From assembly GCA_021234535.1 (NCBI GenBank), contig CM037830.1, positions 22,003,116 to 22,067,115 of the forward strand: a stretch of 64,000 nt of DNA, in the 5' to 3' direction. This DNA comes from Stichopus chloronotus. Lineage: Eukaryota > Echinodermata > Holothuroidea > Aspidochirotida > Stichopodidae. The translations under genes and the position numbers were made by a program. This document shows, one piece after another, positions 37,741-52,943 of the stretch (the stretch's first letter is position 1; the number at the start of each line of letters is the position of its first letter). The notes under the pieces were generated by a model that saw only the letters and a list, made by a program, of their open reading frames with translations, was not told the origin of the DNA and did no database searches.

Positions 37741-40700
37741 CAATTCCTGGCACCCCCCTTATACTCTACCTACAGAGCCGACGGTATTGCAATTACATTA
37801 CGTACACCCCAGGTAGATTTATAGGCTACAAATGACAAACACATGTAGCCTACCACAGACAAACATATATACTACAGGCAGAAATGTATAGCATAGGTAG
37901 ACATGTATACCACAAGTAGACAAGTATATCACTGACAGACACATACACTACTAACAGACACATTTACCACTGTTAGACAAGAAGCCAGTACCTGAGGCCA
38001 GTCTTTTTCTTGGAACCAATGGAAACACTACTTTCTGCTACACTGTTGCAACGACTCAACGAGGGCCATGACATAGAAAATCCAACTTCCTTTCCTATTC
38101 CTTTCCCGCAATATTTAGCCTATTCATCATTGCTTTCATAAGTAAAGCACTGAAATATTACGGGAACAAATGACTGGTAGCTATTGTCAAAATATCAATT
38201 TAACTTATTTAGAAATTTATGAATTACTTCCAATTGTACCCACAATGAAGAGAAAGGAAAGACTCAAGTCATAAGAGGAAATTCCTTACAAGTTTCTGTC
38301 AAATTTTTGGGACTACTTGCAAGTAAACGGACTAAAAACGACCTGTTTACTGTATGGTTATTACCGGCTTATACAATCCAATTGTGTCCAGCGTGAGAAA
38401 AGAGCTAGACGATCCAAAAGCATTTTGGCCACTAAATTGGGCAGGGGTACACCCGACAGAATCAGGTTTGAAGACGAGCGTCTTTCTTCTGCTAAGAGAG
38501 ATAAGGCTTTAGTGGAGTAACAGTGAACTCTCCAGAAAAGAAAAGGGGTTCTCAAAAAATCCCCCATCACTCATGGTTACAATCTCTTGTTAAACCACAT
38601 ATAAAGTTTGACATTAATAATAACAATGTGAACATAAACACATCGCTGGTGCATGCAGTACTTTTTCACATTCAGAGAACTTTCAAAGTTTTGGTAGATA
38701 GGTAATCAAATCATGTTGATGTATGATGGCGCATTCTAAAAACCAAAATGATGGGCATCTGGACTTCACTGATGTGAATGCACAAAAAATGTTTGCTCTG
38801 ATTTTGACTTTTGTTTTTCTTAAGATCGAACAATTCACACAGTTAAACATCACTAAAGACATACATGATGTGACAAACATCACAAACGGGACTGGAAATG
38901 TACACACACATTGTAATGATTACACAACATAAAAACAGATGCCTGGGGAAACCTGTAGAAGAATCAGAAATGACATGAGGTTGTACACAACTCGTTGACC
39001 CTTAGATAACCAATATTTCTTCCTAATAAAGTTCGGTGGGCTGTACTAATCTAAAGGGACCGCTCTGCAGTGAAAATTCCTCCCCGCTGGGCCATCCCCT
39101 CTCACCCCGACCCTGCCACTGTCACCCCGGGTTCTCCTCTTTAAAGTCAGAACATAATAATAGCTCTAACCCTCTGGAGAGTCAATAAATTTAGGCATTC
39201 ATGGATTACAAAGCAGTTTGACATAAATAACTACTAAAATAATAATACCAATGACCTCATGTAACACCCCTTACAGAAAATGGAGCTGTCTATGTTTGTT
39301 AAACGATTTTTTTTTTTTTTTTTTGTAAGAGGAATGACAGAGGCCTACTACCCACAAGACCATGACACTACTGGATTGGAGCACAGTGGCAGCATGGGTG
39401 CATCCCACCTGAGGGGTGGTACTGTGGTTCATGTGGTGCCGTGGCGATCATCACTTACATGACGGCTTGAATCGTGGGAAGACTATCCAAGTGTAGTGCA
39501 ACCATCGGTTGGCGTGTAGTGTTCAAGAAAGTCTATGTACAAACATACCCCCTCGATCACCAGAAACTGGCTTCCAGGGCACTGCGGGTGCCCTTTCACT
39601 CTTGGCGGACACCCCGAAAAATGCTTTTGGTTAGACTGTGGCCATGTGCCCCCTCCCCCACACCCCTTCCCAGCCAAGCTGCCACTGTTTGAACAGCCCT
39701 GCAGCTTGGGTGTTCAGCATTTAAATGCATTGAATCTTTTTTTTCTTCTTTTTTTGTAGATTATATAGCATTTTTCACCTCCCCAAAACTGGTATAAATC
39801 AAAATACAGTGTACAGCTTTAATACTTAGGTCATCTGGAACTTGGCAGTGACCTGAAATAACGAGTAAATGATGAGATATACAAAAGACTGTAAATGACA
39901 TTACACAATGCAAATATTCGGTGAGAAAAAGGAAATTATGATGAGCAAGGGAAAAAACAAATTCATGATATAAAACTGGAAACGATGAAAAGATAAAAAA
40001 GTTGCATCATCTTCATATTTAAGTGACTGGATTCGTGGGTGCATGCATGAATTAAGTAACATCCGTAGCAAAGGAAAGGGGGGGGGGATGAGGAATGAGG
40101 GAGTGAGGGCAAAGTAAGAAATACTGGAGGCAATCCCTGTGAGGCGATTTGGTATTCTGGCAACTGAACACAAACCTGCACACGGGGGATGGACGTTTGA
40201 CTTTACAATGTAGTCTTTGTACATGTGAAAATCATTTTCGTCTGCGGCAAGTTGCGCTGACAGCGGTGATGTGTCGTAAACAACGTGCTATGTCTCGAAC
40301 CCCTACCTCCATCGAGATCACTTTGATGACAAACTGCTCCCCCCATCAAAGAGAGCTTGTGCATTACTACAACAGACTAATATGCTGCAATGCCCGTCTG
40401 TGATGCATGAAATACTGAACAGGAAATATATACCCTTTCAGGCAAGAATGTGAGAAATTGGTAATAATTTTTTTTTTTTTTAAATATGCTGTTCTTTTCA
40501 CTTTTGACACGACCCTTTGCAATCCTGTTCGACTTAACGATGATGTCTGCTGAGATAACAAACTCCCCAGTCGAGATGAGTGTTGGAAAATCTTTCACAA
40601 TTAAAAAGTCCATGAATTGTGCTGTCTTATGGTTTATCTCATAGTAGTGAATACTTATATACCCCTATGACCCTAAGCACTGCTGGCAAGCGGCAAGCCT

Positions 40701-41951
40701 TGACAGTTTAGTGGAGTGACCTCGATTTTTTTTTTTCTAACGCTGGACGAAAGGTGTGGTCTGGAGCAAAGGACTACCGAAACAGGCTTTTTAGAGTTCC
40801 TTAAATTTTTCAGCATCCTGGTAAAATGGACAACATGTCCAAGGGACCAAAGGAGAGGTTTGTGACTGATGTTTACTCCTCATTAACAGAATATTATCCA
40901 ACAAACTCAGTCATACTTAATTTACTTGATGCCAAGGAAATGACTGCAGCATTTTAACATTGTACATATCAATACAGAGAGAAACAAAAAAAAAACGTAC
41001 CTGTTTGGGGTAGTGGCAGCCTTGTAAAAAGTAGCAAACATTGTTTTTGATAATCAACTGGCTTTCCTCTGAATATTCATAAACTGATTCAGCCATCCAT
41101 AGGTCTATTCTCGAAGATGACACACAAAGATTTGACCAAATTTCTTATAACTCTTCTTCTGAAATGTTGCAGGTGTGTCCAAGACAGGAATCACCAAACC
41201 TGCCACTAGTAATTGTTTCCTTTTGTAAACAGGACATAATACTTCAATATCGTATGAGACAGTTATTACAAGACACATTGCTGAAGTTTCAAAGAGGCTC
41301 ATTGAGTTGTTTTGTGAAATTCACTCAATTTTTCTAAACCGGTCAAGTTTCCTTCACATACTAATGACAAACAGTCAAACTAAAAGGATCCCAAAGTTTT
41401 ACATACGTTGGAACATTAATGAGTGAGTAACCAACGATTAAATTTGGTTTTTGAAACTTTGTGACCAGACATTTTCACATTACTACATTCACATGCACAC
41501 AATCAGAGCAAATAACGGTCAAAAATTCGAAAAAAATTGACAGTTTTCATATAACTATTGGATGTGAAACTTGATTAATTATACTAATTGTGAGTATTGT
41601 CGTGTGTTTGTATACTTCAAAATCACCGCTATCTTTACTGATATCAACTCAATGAGCCCCCTTAAAGCTGCTAGGATAGAGAGGCTATGCATTGAAAATT
41701 TATGACGACACAGGAAACAACACTCTCAGCAGCATATTTTAAAAAAATAAAGAAGAGGATAACAAAGTCTTGAGAAAAGTGAAACAGATATTTTGTCCCG
41801 AATGGTCATTGTTCATTACACTGGGAGTGCAAAAATTGCCAAAGATATATAATCCTTAGCTCATTACAGATGCTATAATTTCTAAATGTGACCAGCCTGT
41901 CCATGGTGATCGCAGAGACGCTGGCAGAACCCCTGCTTCGTTTGTCTGTTA

Positions 41952-41957
41952 TTTAAT
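41952..41957 (-). terminator. Proximal candidate polyadenylation signal ATTAAA (minus strand)
   Basis: TTTAAT on the plus strand, about 236 nt past the muskelin stop. It is a common variant signal in a plausible place, but unsupported by a downstream element. Confidence 0.25.
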
Positions 41958-42192
41958 AATGAAAGAACTTATGAAACGGAAAGTTTGTGCTTGTGCCTCC
42001 ACTTGAACAACACTGTTAAAAAATGAGCTATACATGTGATGACAGATCATCGGCCGACTGAGAGCAAACGTGAACGAAAAGTGGGAGGGATATATCTTGC
42101 GAGTAGAAGATCAAGATTACGTGATGTCTAAAATGATGATTAAGTAATGGAAAAAAAAGGTGAAAATCACATCATTGATGGTGCGTTATCCT

Positions 42193-42378
42193 TCAAGATT
42201 GTGACTTATCACCCCTGTCACACCCCTTGGTTCCTTTTTGTACTCCTGCTCCACTCCCTCCACAAACTTGTCTGACAATTTTCCCTCCGTTTTTTTTTAA
42301 TTGTATCTTAAGGTTGCTGTCTGGATAATAACATTTAATGCTGTTTCTGATTTCACTTAACATCTGCCGCAAAATCTC
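42193..42378 (-). CDS. MKLN1: Muskelin, last coding exon (exon 9 of those in the window)
   Basis: Acceptor TTCTTTCTTCAG, then GAGATTTTGCGG in phase 0, joining the previous exon in frame. It encodes EILRQMLSEIRNSIKCYYPDSN and ends at TGA 42193-42195. The YYPDS sequence matches the conserved FFPDS near the muskelin C terminus. After an A9 run (T9 at 42290-42298) the reading turns Cys/Gly-rich (QVCGGSGAGVQKG). One base fewer in the run would instead give KLSDKFVEGVEQEYKKEP, ending at TAA 42186-42188. The exon is therefore less certain than the others beyond the PDS motif. Confidence 0.65.
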   Translation of the reverse strand, partial: EILRQMLSEIRNSIKCYYPDSNLKIQLKKNGGKIVRQVCGGSGAGVQKGTKGCDRGDKSQS

Positions 42379-42619
42379 CTGAAGAAAGAAAAATCTACCG
42401 TAAGAGAAGAATATCACATCACTTTTCTTTCGTTATCATGGTATGGTAGTATTATTTTGGAGTTAAACGACGCAACGTACCATAATTAACACAATCAAAG
42501 TGCAATTCAGTTTGGCATAAACTTAAATTCAGCACCATCTACAGAGCGTGGATACATGCAGCCCGACTGCTGCTTAGCATCCATCTACCTCACCTTCTCT
42601 CATCTATCTCACCTCCCAC

Positions 42620-43000
42620 CCTCATCCATCTCAATTCCGCGTCTGTCTCATCTCTTTTTCCATCACATTGTCCCATCCATCTCACTGCCCTATCATCACA
42701 TCTCCATGCCATCTCATCCCACCATCTCACTGCCCTATCATCACATCACCATGCCATCTCATCCCCCCATCTCACTGCCCTATCGTCACATCTCCACGCC
42801 ATTTCATCCCCCCCATCTCACTGCCCTATCATCACATCTCCATGCCATCTCATCCCCCCATCTCACTGCCATATCATCACATCTCCATGCCATCTCATCC
42901 CCCATCTCACTGCCCTATCATCACATCTCCATGCCATCTCATCCCCCCCATCTCACTGCCCTACCATCACATCTCCATCCCATCTCATCTAATCATGCAA
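42620..43000. repeat. Minisatellite, unit ~46 bp
   Basis: At least six copies of CATCTCACTGCCCTATCATC followed by ACATCTCCATGCCATCTCAT and a C run of 2-6. Its plus-strand translation (SLPYHHISMPSHP repeats) is open in more than one frame by virtue of the repeat, not because it is a gene. Confidence 0.9.
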
Positions 43001-43049
43001 CGCCATCTCATCACCCTCCTTTCCTTTGTTCCCTTTTCTATCCTCACGT

Positions 43050-43181
43050 AAGATGAAAGGAATCATCATCATCTTCATCATCCTCATCATCATCACCATC
43101 ATCATCCTCATCATCATCATCTTCATCATCCTCATCATCATCTTCATCATCATTCTCATCCTCATCATCATCATCATCCAA
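43050..43181. repeat. ATC/ATG trinucleotide array
   Basis: About 130 bp of CAT repeats with TTC, CTC and ACC variants. Translation on the minus strand gives a Met-rich run. Confidence 0.95.
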
Positions 43182-43500
43182 TGAGCAAGTGACAAATGGT
43201 CATCCTCTTCAATATCAAGGTTCTCATTCAAAAACTTCTTCCATTTAGAAATTTGAAAACATTTTTTCCCTGATTCTATTACACAGACACTCTCGAATTC
43301 ACAATTCACTTGGCAAATCCATTTATCTCTTTTTATCATCGACCTTTCTGAACCTTTGATCATGATCAGGAAAGGGTAATCAAACCCATATTGTCTAAAG
43401 GACAATGGTATCGCAGAAATTGGTCCGTTCAAAATTTCGTTGATCTTGCCTGACAGGACCTTCCACGATATTCCTTCGCTCTCTCTTGGGAGTCTCACAT
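43182..43500 (-). other. Unidentified open frame inside muskelin intron
   Basis: An open frame without an ATG at its head encodes about 105 residues of ordinary composition: SEGISWKVLSGKINEILNGP, then FRQYGFDYPFLIMIKG, CQVNCEFESVCVIES and KFLNENLDIEEDDHL. It then runs into the ATC array, which gives a Met-rich stretch. The composition looks more protein-like than other chance frames here, but I recognise no family. It could be an exon, a transposon fragment or a pseudogene piece. Confidence 0.3.
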
Positions 43501-45610
43501 CTGCATCTATACATACCCTGAACTACCGCGAAACTTGCCTCGTGAACAGAAAAAAAAAAAAAGTCACTTTTAGAGTAAGTAATCCAATAAGTTCTTCTTC
43601 GGTTGAGTCATATGGTCCGGAAAAAAATTCACCAAAGTATCAAAAAGCTGAAACAAAATAAAGAAAATATATGTACAGAATCACATCAAAGATTTTCACA
43701 ACATAGCTCTAAATCGTTATGCTTCAAAAACTTTGCTTTCCTTTATTGGTCTTACAGATGAAAAAAAAAAAGAAAAAAAAAGGAACCCTGCCCTGCCTTA
43801 TTGATCTCACAGAGAAATTGCATCAGGTGGAAACCTTGTGAGAGCTGTAAGTAAGAGTACTGAAAAACCACAGGAAGGGCAAGCAGGAATGCTAACACTG
43901 CTATGAACTGTGCACTGCAATCTAGATTATTGCAATTCATCAGGACAAAGGAACACGGATCTGCAAAAGAGTCACAATTGAGCACAAATGGTTGCAACAT
44001 TGTAACATCACTACGGGATGCCGAAATAGGCAAGATGGGGCTGCGATTCATATGAACAAAAGGCTATTTTGTGAACAGAAAGTGGCTGCCGCATCACGAC
44101 AGAACTTCAGGAGTCCTCTCGTGGTGTTACGAGTACCTCCGCGTAATAGCCCAAGAGCACTTTAATTATAATCATAATGCATTCAAAACTAATGAAAGTC
44201 AATTAAAAGGACAGCAGGGATACCTGCTACATTTCACTTCAGTGTGGAATTGATCTAAAAGTGCAAAAAACGCATGTACTGAATAGAGCACAGCCAAAAC
44301 ACAAACTCTAAATGTAGCAGCAAATGAACTTCATTATGTGAAACAAATTTATATCTTTCATGAAATTTTTACAGCAGGCAAAGTAGAAGTAGCAGACTTG
44401 ATTGTAAAATTTTCACTAGCTCCATACTGCACTTTATGCAAAGAGGGTTACAGGTAACTCTTTGCTTTTGATTAGGGGCCAATCCTCGCATATATTTCTG
44501 TAACCCTGTCACATTGGTCACTGTTTGTGGAAGGCTTTGGTAGGAAGTTGTTAAAGACTTTCAGAACAGTACATTTCACATTAAGAAATGAAGAACAAAA
44601 AAGAAATAACTTCCCTTCTATTTTGGTTTGTGAGCAGTGAGGACACCAAAATCCAATCAACTTGGCACTGATCAAAAGGAGTTACTAATTCATGTGTGAT
44701 ATGTTAGTCTGGAGGTTGAATGTTCTGTGGCTTCATGTATGAGTGATAAAACAAGCACCCCCTCACCACTGAATTGACGGCATCAGAGAAACGACAGGAT
44801 TTATCACACAAAAATTGCACGTCTTTACGTGGGCACTTGTCTGAAAGGAAGTCTAATATTTGAGCAAGGGCATTTACATCAGAGACACAGAGAGAGTAAC
44901 TTATTCACAAATCTTTGCAAAGACAGGGTACCATGAACTGTTGAAACTGTATCCAAAACTTGCAACTGACAGGGTAGGTTAAAGTCACAATTCCGTACTG
45001 AATACACTAAATGGACCCCCCTTCCCTTCTGCCCCTCCCAAACCCCAATCCCCTTCTGATATGCTTCTTCACTTTGAATTCACCAATAAATACTGAATGT
45101 TACCAGCAAACTCAGGATGTTGCACTTGCCAACAGCCAAAACAGCTTTACAGAATGCAATGCACAAGTACTTGAAATTCTCTGCCACAAGTACTTAAAAA
45201 AATGTCATAGGATTATCGTTGTAAGAAAACACAAAATCAAAAGTTACTTGTTGAAGTACGACTTTCAAATTTGGTTATGGCACTGAACCAGAACACCTGC
45301 TTTGCCAAACACTAACTCAAAAATCTACTGTCTCTATAGGAAGGAATTGTCGACAGTGGTGACATCAGATATGTTTTCTTTGTTTCAGACTCCTCCATGG
45401 TCAACAAACTATCCCGACCACTCAAACTCTTTTGATTTCCCTTAAACATCAAAAACTGAAATTTTGACAGTCTCGAGTTACCACCACGCAGCCAATAGGA
45501 TGTTTGAAACTTGAGAGGGAGGATCAATTGTGCATGGTTGCAAAGGCAGTTGAGTCAAATAATTCTAACTTATCAAAATCATTAAAGGGACAAATCTGTG
45601 ATATGAGATG

Positions 45611-45967
45611 TTAAAGGGGAAATAGGGCATTTTTTTTACAGAACAAATCAGATATTTGAAAGAAAACCAATATTTGAAGATGCAGAGTGATAGACTATTG
45701 AAATTAAGATAGGACTAGATGGCCTTCTTTTCAAGACATAAGTTTCTCACAAGCTGGAATTTACTAACTCTTTGGTCAAGAAAAATTTGTTCACCCGAAC
45801 TTTCAAAGATTTAAATGATGCATCTTCTGTAACTTATCTTATGCAATATTTTAGTGACAAGGAGCTTTTGCAGATGTTTATTGATGAGACTGAACTGTTT
45901 GACAATGATTAAAGCTCTTTTATACCTATGTCACATTGGTTTAATGTAAACCCCTATTTCCCTTTAA
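45611..45967 (+). mobile_element. MITE-like element, family 1, copy 4 (best preserved)
   Basis: Starts TTAAAGGGGAAATAGGGC and ends CCCCTATTTCCCTTTAA: inverted repeats of about 17 bp with one gap, each bounded by TTAA. About 357 bp, non-coding. Other copies lie at 680, 24931 and 32661. The TTAA ends could be a piggyBac-type target or part of the terminal repeat. Confidence 0.75.
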
Positions 45968-46399
45968 AGGTCATACGACAAAGACAAAGACGTTTTTGAG
46001 TATTGCCTGTATTAATCACTGAGCATGTTAAAAAATAGTCCAAATTCAATCAGTGGTTAGTTATTTTACAAGCAACAAGGGAGGTCACTGGAAGACGGGT
46101 GTGCATTTCTCATGCATCAGTTCTGACTGCATTCGTAAAACCAACGTCCATGAACTATTGCTTGGATTACGACTCAACCTGCGTAAAAATTGTAAGCTAT
46201 TAAAATTCATGTATGCTGACGTGATAAATTACACTCAGTAGCACTCAATACCTAATTTCCTTGGGCTATAAATATTCATGCCCTTTTGAGCCAATTAGAT
46301 GCTAAGAAAGGCTCCCACAATCCTTTGTTTTCTCAATATTCATTTCAAGGTATATGCTCAGAGAGATTTTTGTTAGAGGCAAATATTGCCTTCTTCAAA

Positions 46400-46905
46400 G
46401 GAGGATAGGGAGTTGTGACATACATCGTACATAACTTTTTGCACTTTCTTTACCCAAATCGAGTAGAAGCATATCTATTTAATAGATGTGTGGTAAAAAA
46501 TGTTCTGCCAATTACAAATCAAATTTTGTTAGAGAGTGTCCCAGTAGAGAGAGAAAACCATTAATATTTGAATTTTATGTGGTTTTGTTTTAAGTTATGA
46601 ATCTTGTGGCCCACAAGGTAATATTCATGAGTATGTTTTTTATGCCTCCCTCAGCTTGAACATGGAATGTTGTGTGGCTGAAGGTTATCAACGTTTACCT
46701 GGACTCTGCAGGTAAACATTAATGACCTTCAATAAACAACATTCCTCCTGCAAAGTTAAGGAGAGGCATCTCTGCCATTTGCAGACCATTTTTACCAAAA
46801 ATCTTTTAAATTGGTATGCTTCTCCTCGATTTGGAGAAAGAAAGTGCAAAAAGTTATATAAGATATATATAAGATGTATTTTACAACTCCCAATCCTACT
46901 TTCAA
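46400..46905. mobile_element. Foldback-type repeat, family 4, copy 2
   Basis: A large inverted repeat. Left-arm ATAACTTTTTGCACTTTCTT and AGGGAGTTGT are mirrored by AAAGAAAGTGCAAAAAGTTAT and ACAACTCCC on the right. The centre is the near-palindrome GTTTACCTG...CAGGTAAAC near 46694-46716. The left arm carries an extra ~130 bp (including GGTAATATTCATGAGTATG) that is also present in the copy at 8556. Confidence 0.65.
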
Positions 46906-47664
46906 AATCTGAATTCACTTGACCAATATGCAAACAAGGAGGCAAGTAATTAAGAGACGATAAACAAAGGGAAAAACAAGAAATACTGAGAGTGTGAAAG
47001 AAATAACATCGAAACTTTTGCATGGGTAATCAGTTCTGTCAAATATCTTTAAAAACGTTGAAAAGGCACACATTCAAGCAGCACATTGAGTTGCTAACAA
47101 TAAATTTCCAGGATTTTGAAGAGTCCAATGATATGACAATTCTTATGATAAAAAAAAATAGTCAAGTTTAAACTTGAATAGCTATGAAATTGTCAGCATT
47201 AGTGAATTTTTGACCCTGGACTGTACTAGCTGTGTGCATATGAAAAGGCACTGATGTGAAGAAGTGTCTGGTCACGATTTTGCAACAACTACATGGAATC
47301 ATTAATTACCTCCTTAACTACCTCATTAATATTAACTTCTATGTGACACACATGGATCGCCTTAGTTTGACCATCTGTCATTAGCATATGATGGAAACAT
47401 GACAAAGGTTTGTAAAACATTGGTGACTTTCACGAGCCAGCTCAATGAAATTCTGTAAGAACGGGAATAGATGTAAAACGTTCCGACGGATCTTTCATTC
47501 GAGGTTCAATGTGCAACTTCCGAGAAAAGTCAGAGACTTTATATAGCACATGAGACACCCTCTAAGCAATTTAAACCACTTAATAAAATAAATTCATTCA
47601 CTTTTGAAGCCTACCGAGGCACATTGTACTGTATCATCATTTTTTTTAAAAAAACTGAACGTAC

Positions 47665-47775
47665 CTCCGTCCTGACAGCGAAATGGGGATTGGCATCACT
47701 CGCTCTGACGTTGAGAAGATGAGCCGATACACCGCTGCCGGGGGGCTTGAAGAGGTTGGTGGTCAACTGCTGGAA
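47665..47775 (-). CDS. MKLN1: Muskelin, exon 8 of those in the window
   Basis: 37 codons in phase 0 on both sides: acceptor CTCCTCAACAG, donor GAG|GTACGT. It encodes FQQLTTNLFKPPGSGVSAHL and then FAVRTE, matching the muskelin segment FQLLASALFK...YAQRT after the kelch domain. The flanking junctions keep frame. Confidence 0.85.
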
Positions 47776-49862
47776 CTGTTGAGGAGGAGTTGTAAAAACT
47801 CAGTGACGGTGAGAAAATTACTTACCTGGGTGAGAGGTTACTGAGAGTGGAAGGGGACACACCACGAGGGTGGGAAGGAAATGGTCAGTGTGGCAAGAAG
47901 GTAAACAATATGAAAAGAGAAAATTTTCACCAGGCAGGAAGTAATTTATTAAAGTACATATTAGTCAGCAAAGCTTGCTTTCTCTTTTTCTTTGATGTGT
48001 ATACTTTTGGACTTCCCGCTTGTTCTGCTTACAAGTTTCTTTGAAGAATAAAAATTGAAATAAAAGCAAACAAGTGATCCAGAGAAAATGCAATGCAAGC
48101 AGTGACATAATTCTCAATCAATCTGTACTACATGGCAATCTTTAATTCAAACCTGCTTAAATTGTTTGAAAATTGAAACTCTGGGCAGAGTACATGATGA
48201 AAGGAGGGAAGACGTTGCAAACAAACCGGAAGCTATGAAAATACTAAATTCTAAAAATTCTTAACAAAGCATTGCAAAATTCAATCAATCAATGACATTC
48301 ACTTAAATGTTACGTCGCTTCACGATTTACCTGTCCATGTCAACTGTTCACTGGGTACAGTGACACATGGTGAACGTTCCTTGCAAATGTCACTATTTGG
48401 CTTGGGACAAAATTATCTCTCAGGTTATTAAAAATATTAACAAAGTTCCTCCTTGTTGACAGAAAAGGTGATCACAATTCAAACTTCCCCTTAAACATGT
48501 TAATCTCCAGTTCATGGGAAAATACAACTTCAAGCATGTGTTTCCTGCGGATCATTACGGGATACACCGGGTAGAATATTGAATGTCAAGACAGTTTCTG
48601 TGATTTTTTGATCAGTCAAGTTTATGACGGGTGTTTGATTGTAAACTATGGAGAATTCAGATCATTATCCTGGGCAACTGAATGGGATTCAGTTGAGTTA
48701 ATACAATGAGTATCTGATTGTCGGTGGAGTGTGTCCACCCCGTCCAAGGTAATCGAAGACAGACTGGTCGTCTTGGTGCCACAGGTGAAGTTAAACCATC
48801 CAAGGCAAAAGAAAAGTTTCACTCGATCCATTGCAGGAGCCTGAATTTCACCAGAGAAATTCAAACATCAGGGGGGGACTGAAAAAGTTCCAGTTGATTT
48901 GAAAAGAATTCAGTCAGGTTGTAATTGAAGTCTGAGTGTTACTGCAGAATTTAAATCAATTAGGGCAACAGAAACAGGTTCAAGTGAGTCACCACAGGTG
49001 TCGAGGTGTGGAAAATTGGTGTGGACTCTATCAGTCAATTACCTTTGAATAAATTTCCAGTTACAATCGGACACCTGTTGTTATAACTGACTACAAAATC
49101 ATTCAAAGTTTACAGACTGACTCGACAATCAAATTTCTGACCGGTGTATCCCATGAAAATCCACAGGAAACATGGTATCAACTTTTCCAGGAAACTGGGG
49201 CACCAAATTTTAGGGGAAATTTGAACCCTACCCTGTCTTTTCTGCCAATTGAGAGTAAGTGTGCTACTTTTATTGCTTCATTCTGTTTTACAGCTGGGTT
49301 TAGAGTTGTAAAGGCAGTCGTCTGGTCATCTATCTTTGTTCTTCATCAGTGTTTTAGAGAAGAGAATGTAGGGGAAAATATCGTCCGTCACAAATTCTGA
49401 ACGAGAACTACTCACTCATTTTCCTGATATTTGAATATGGAAATTGTCTCAACATTTTTGTTGGCCCTGCAGAATTTGGGTCCTAAAGAAAGCGTGGCAG
49501 TCAATCACTGTTACTTGAAATCAAGCAGACCAATGGGAACGAATACTAAAATTCATGTATGCAAGAATGGGGCTTAAATAATGTTTTTTTGTAGTTGCTA
49601 TGATATATTCCGTGGAATTTGACTTTCAGCTGACAAATGAGCAACTCATATTCCAGCTCTAAACATTTAGTGGGGATCTCAGGTAAGATGAAAACTGAAA
49701 TTTTGTCCTTTCAATGCCCAAAAATGTAATAATAATAATACTCTTCTTAATCATCAACAATAAGTAGTTTTTTATTTTTTTCTGTGAAAAATGATTTTGA
49801 GTAGTAAGTCCCCCGATTTGAAATCCACAAACAGTGCAAAAAAACCTCTGCAAAATTCTCAC
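47776..49862 (-). other. MKLN1: Muskelin intron between exons 7 and 8
   Basis: Contains a family 2 MITE (49299-49664); no other coding segment recognised. Confidence 0.6.
49299..49664 (+). mobile_element. MITE-like element, family 2, copy 3
   Basis: Right end CAACTCATATTCCAGC; left end (GGTTTAGAGTTGTAAAGGCAG) diverged. The interior GGAAATTGTCTCAACATTTT, TTGTTGGCCC and CATGTATGCAAGAATGGGG matches the copy at 4554 in the same orientation. Confidence 0.65.
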
Positions 49863-50027
49863 CTCAGCTTCCTCCTGTTGGTTAGTGTGATCAACAACTT
49901 GGGTCATTTCCGTCTGCAGGAACCTCAAAGCATCTAACGGGCTGCCGGCAGCCATCTCCAAGAATTTGGTCTTCCTCAGCAGGTAGAGGCTTCGTCTCAG
50001 GAGCTGTTCGTCCGTCGGTCGTCGCAG
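49863..50027 (-). CDS. MKLN1: Muskelin, exon 7 of those in the window
   Basis: 55 codons, phase 0 on both sides: acceptor CCAATGCACAG, donor GCTGAG|GTGAGA. It encodes LRRPTDEQLLRRSLYLLRKT, then LDALRFLQTEMTQVVDHTNQ and EEAE. It matches the muskelin segment after the kelch repeats (CRPSKDYLLRHCRYLIRKH...PLSALKYLQNDL...VDHSDPEE). Confidence 0.92.

Positions 50028-52943
<2,916 letters not shown>

Larger units (their letters stand above)
36017..42185. other. Region downstream of muskelin stop (3' flank or long 3' UTR)
   Basis: No coding sequence recognised. It contains a ~145 bp tandem repeat array (36820-37740), a T-run near 39306-39323, a G10 run (40078-40087) and a C12 run (37591-37602). Part may be muskelin 3' UTR. 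Confidence 0.4.
42379..47664 (-). other. MKLN1: Muskelin intron between exons 8 and 9
   Basis: It holds a ~46 bp minisatellite (42620-43000), an ATC trinucleotide array (43050-43181), an unidentified same-strand open frame (43182-43500), a family 1 MITE (45611-45967), the foldback element at 46400-46905 and a sequence at 47180-47470 related to the family 5 element at 60617. Confidence 0.6.

Noticed and set aside
42556..43056. 166-codon His/Pro/Ser-rich repeat protein on the plus strand
   Set aside because: It is the translation of the ~46 bp minisatellite, which is open in more than one frame because of its repeat structure.
42989..43181. Met-rich C-terminal stretch
   Set aside because: It is produced by the ATC trinucleotide array and is not a plausible protein segment; only the part at 43182-43500 was kept as uncertain.
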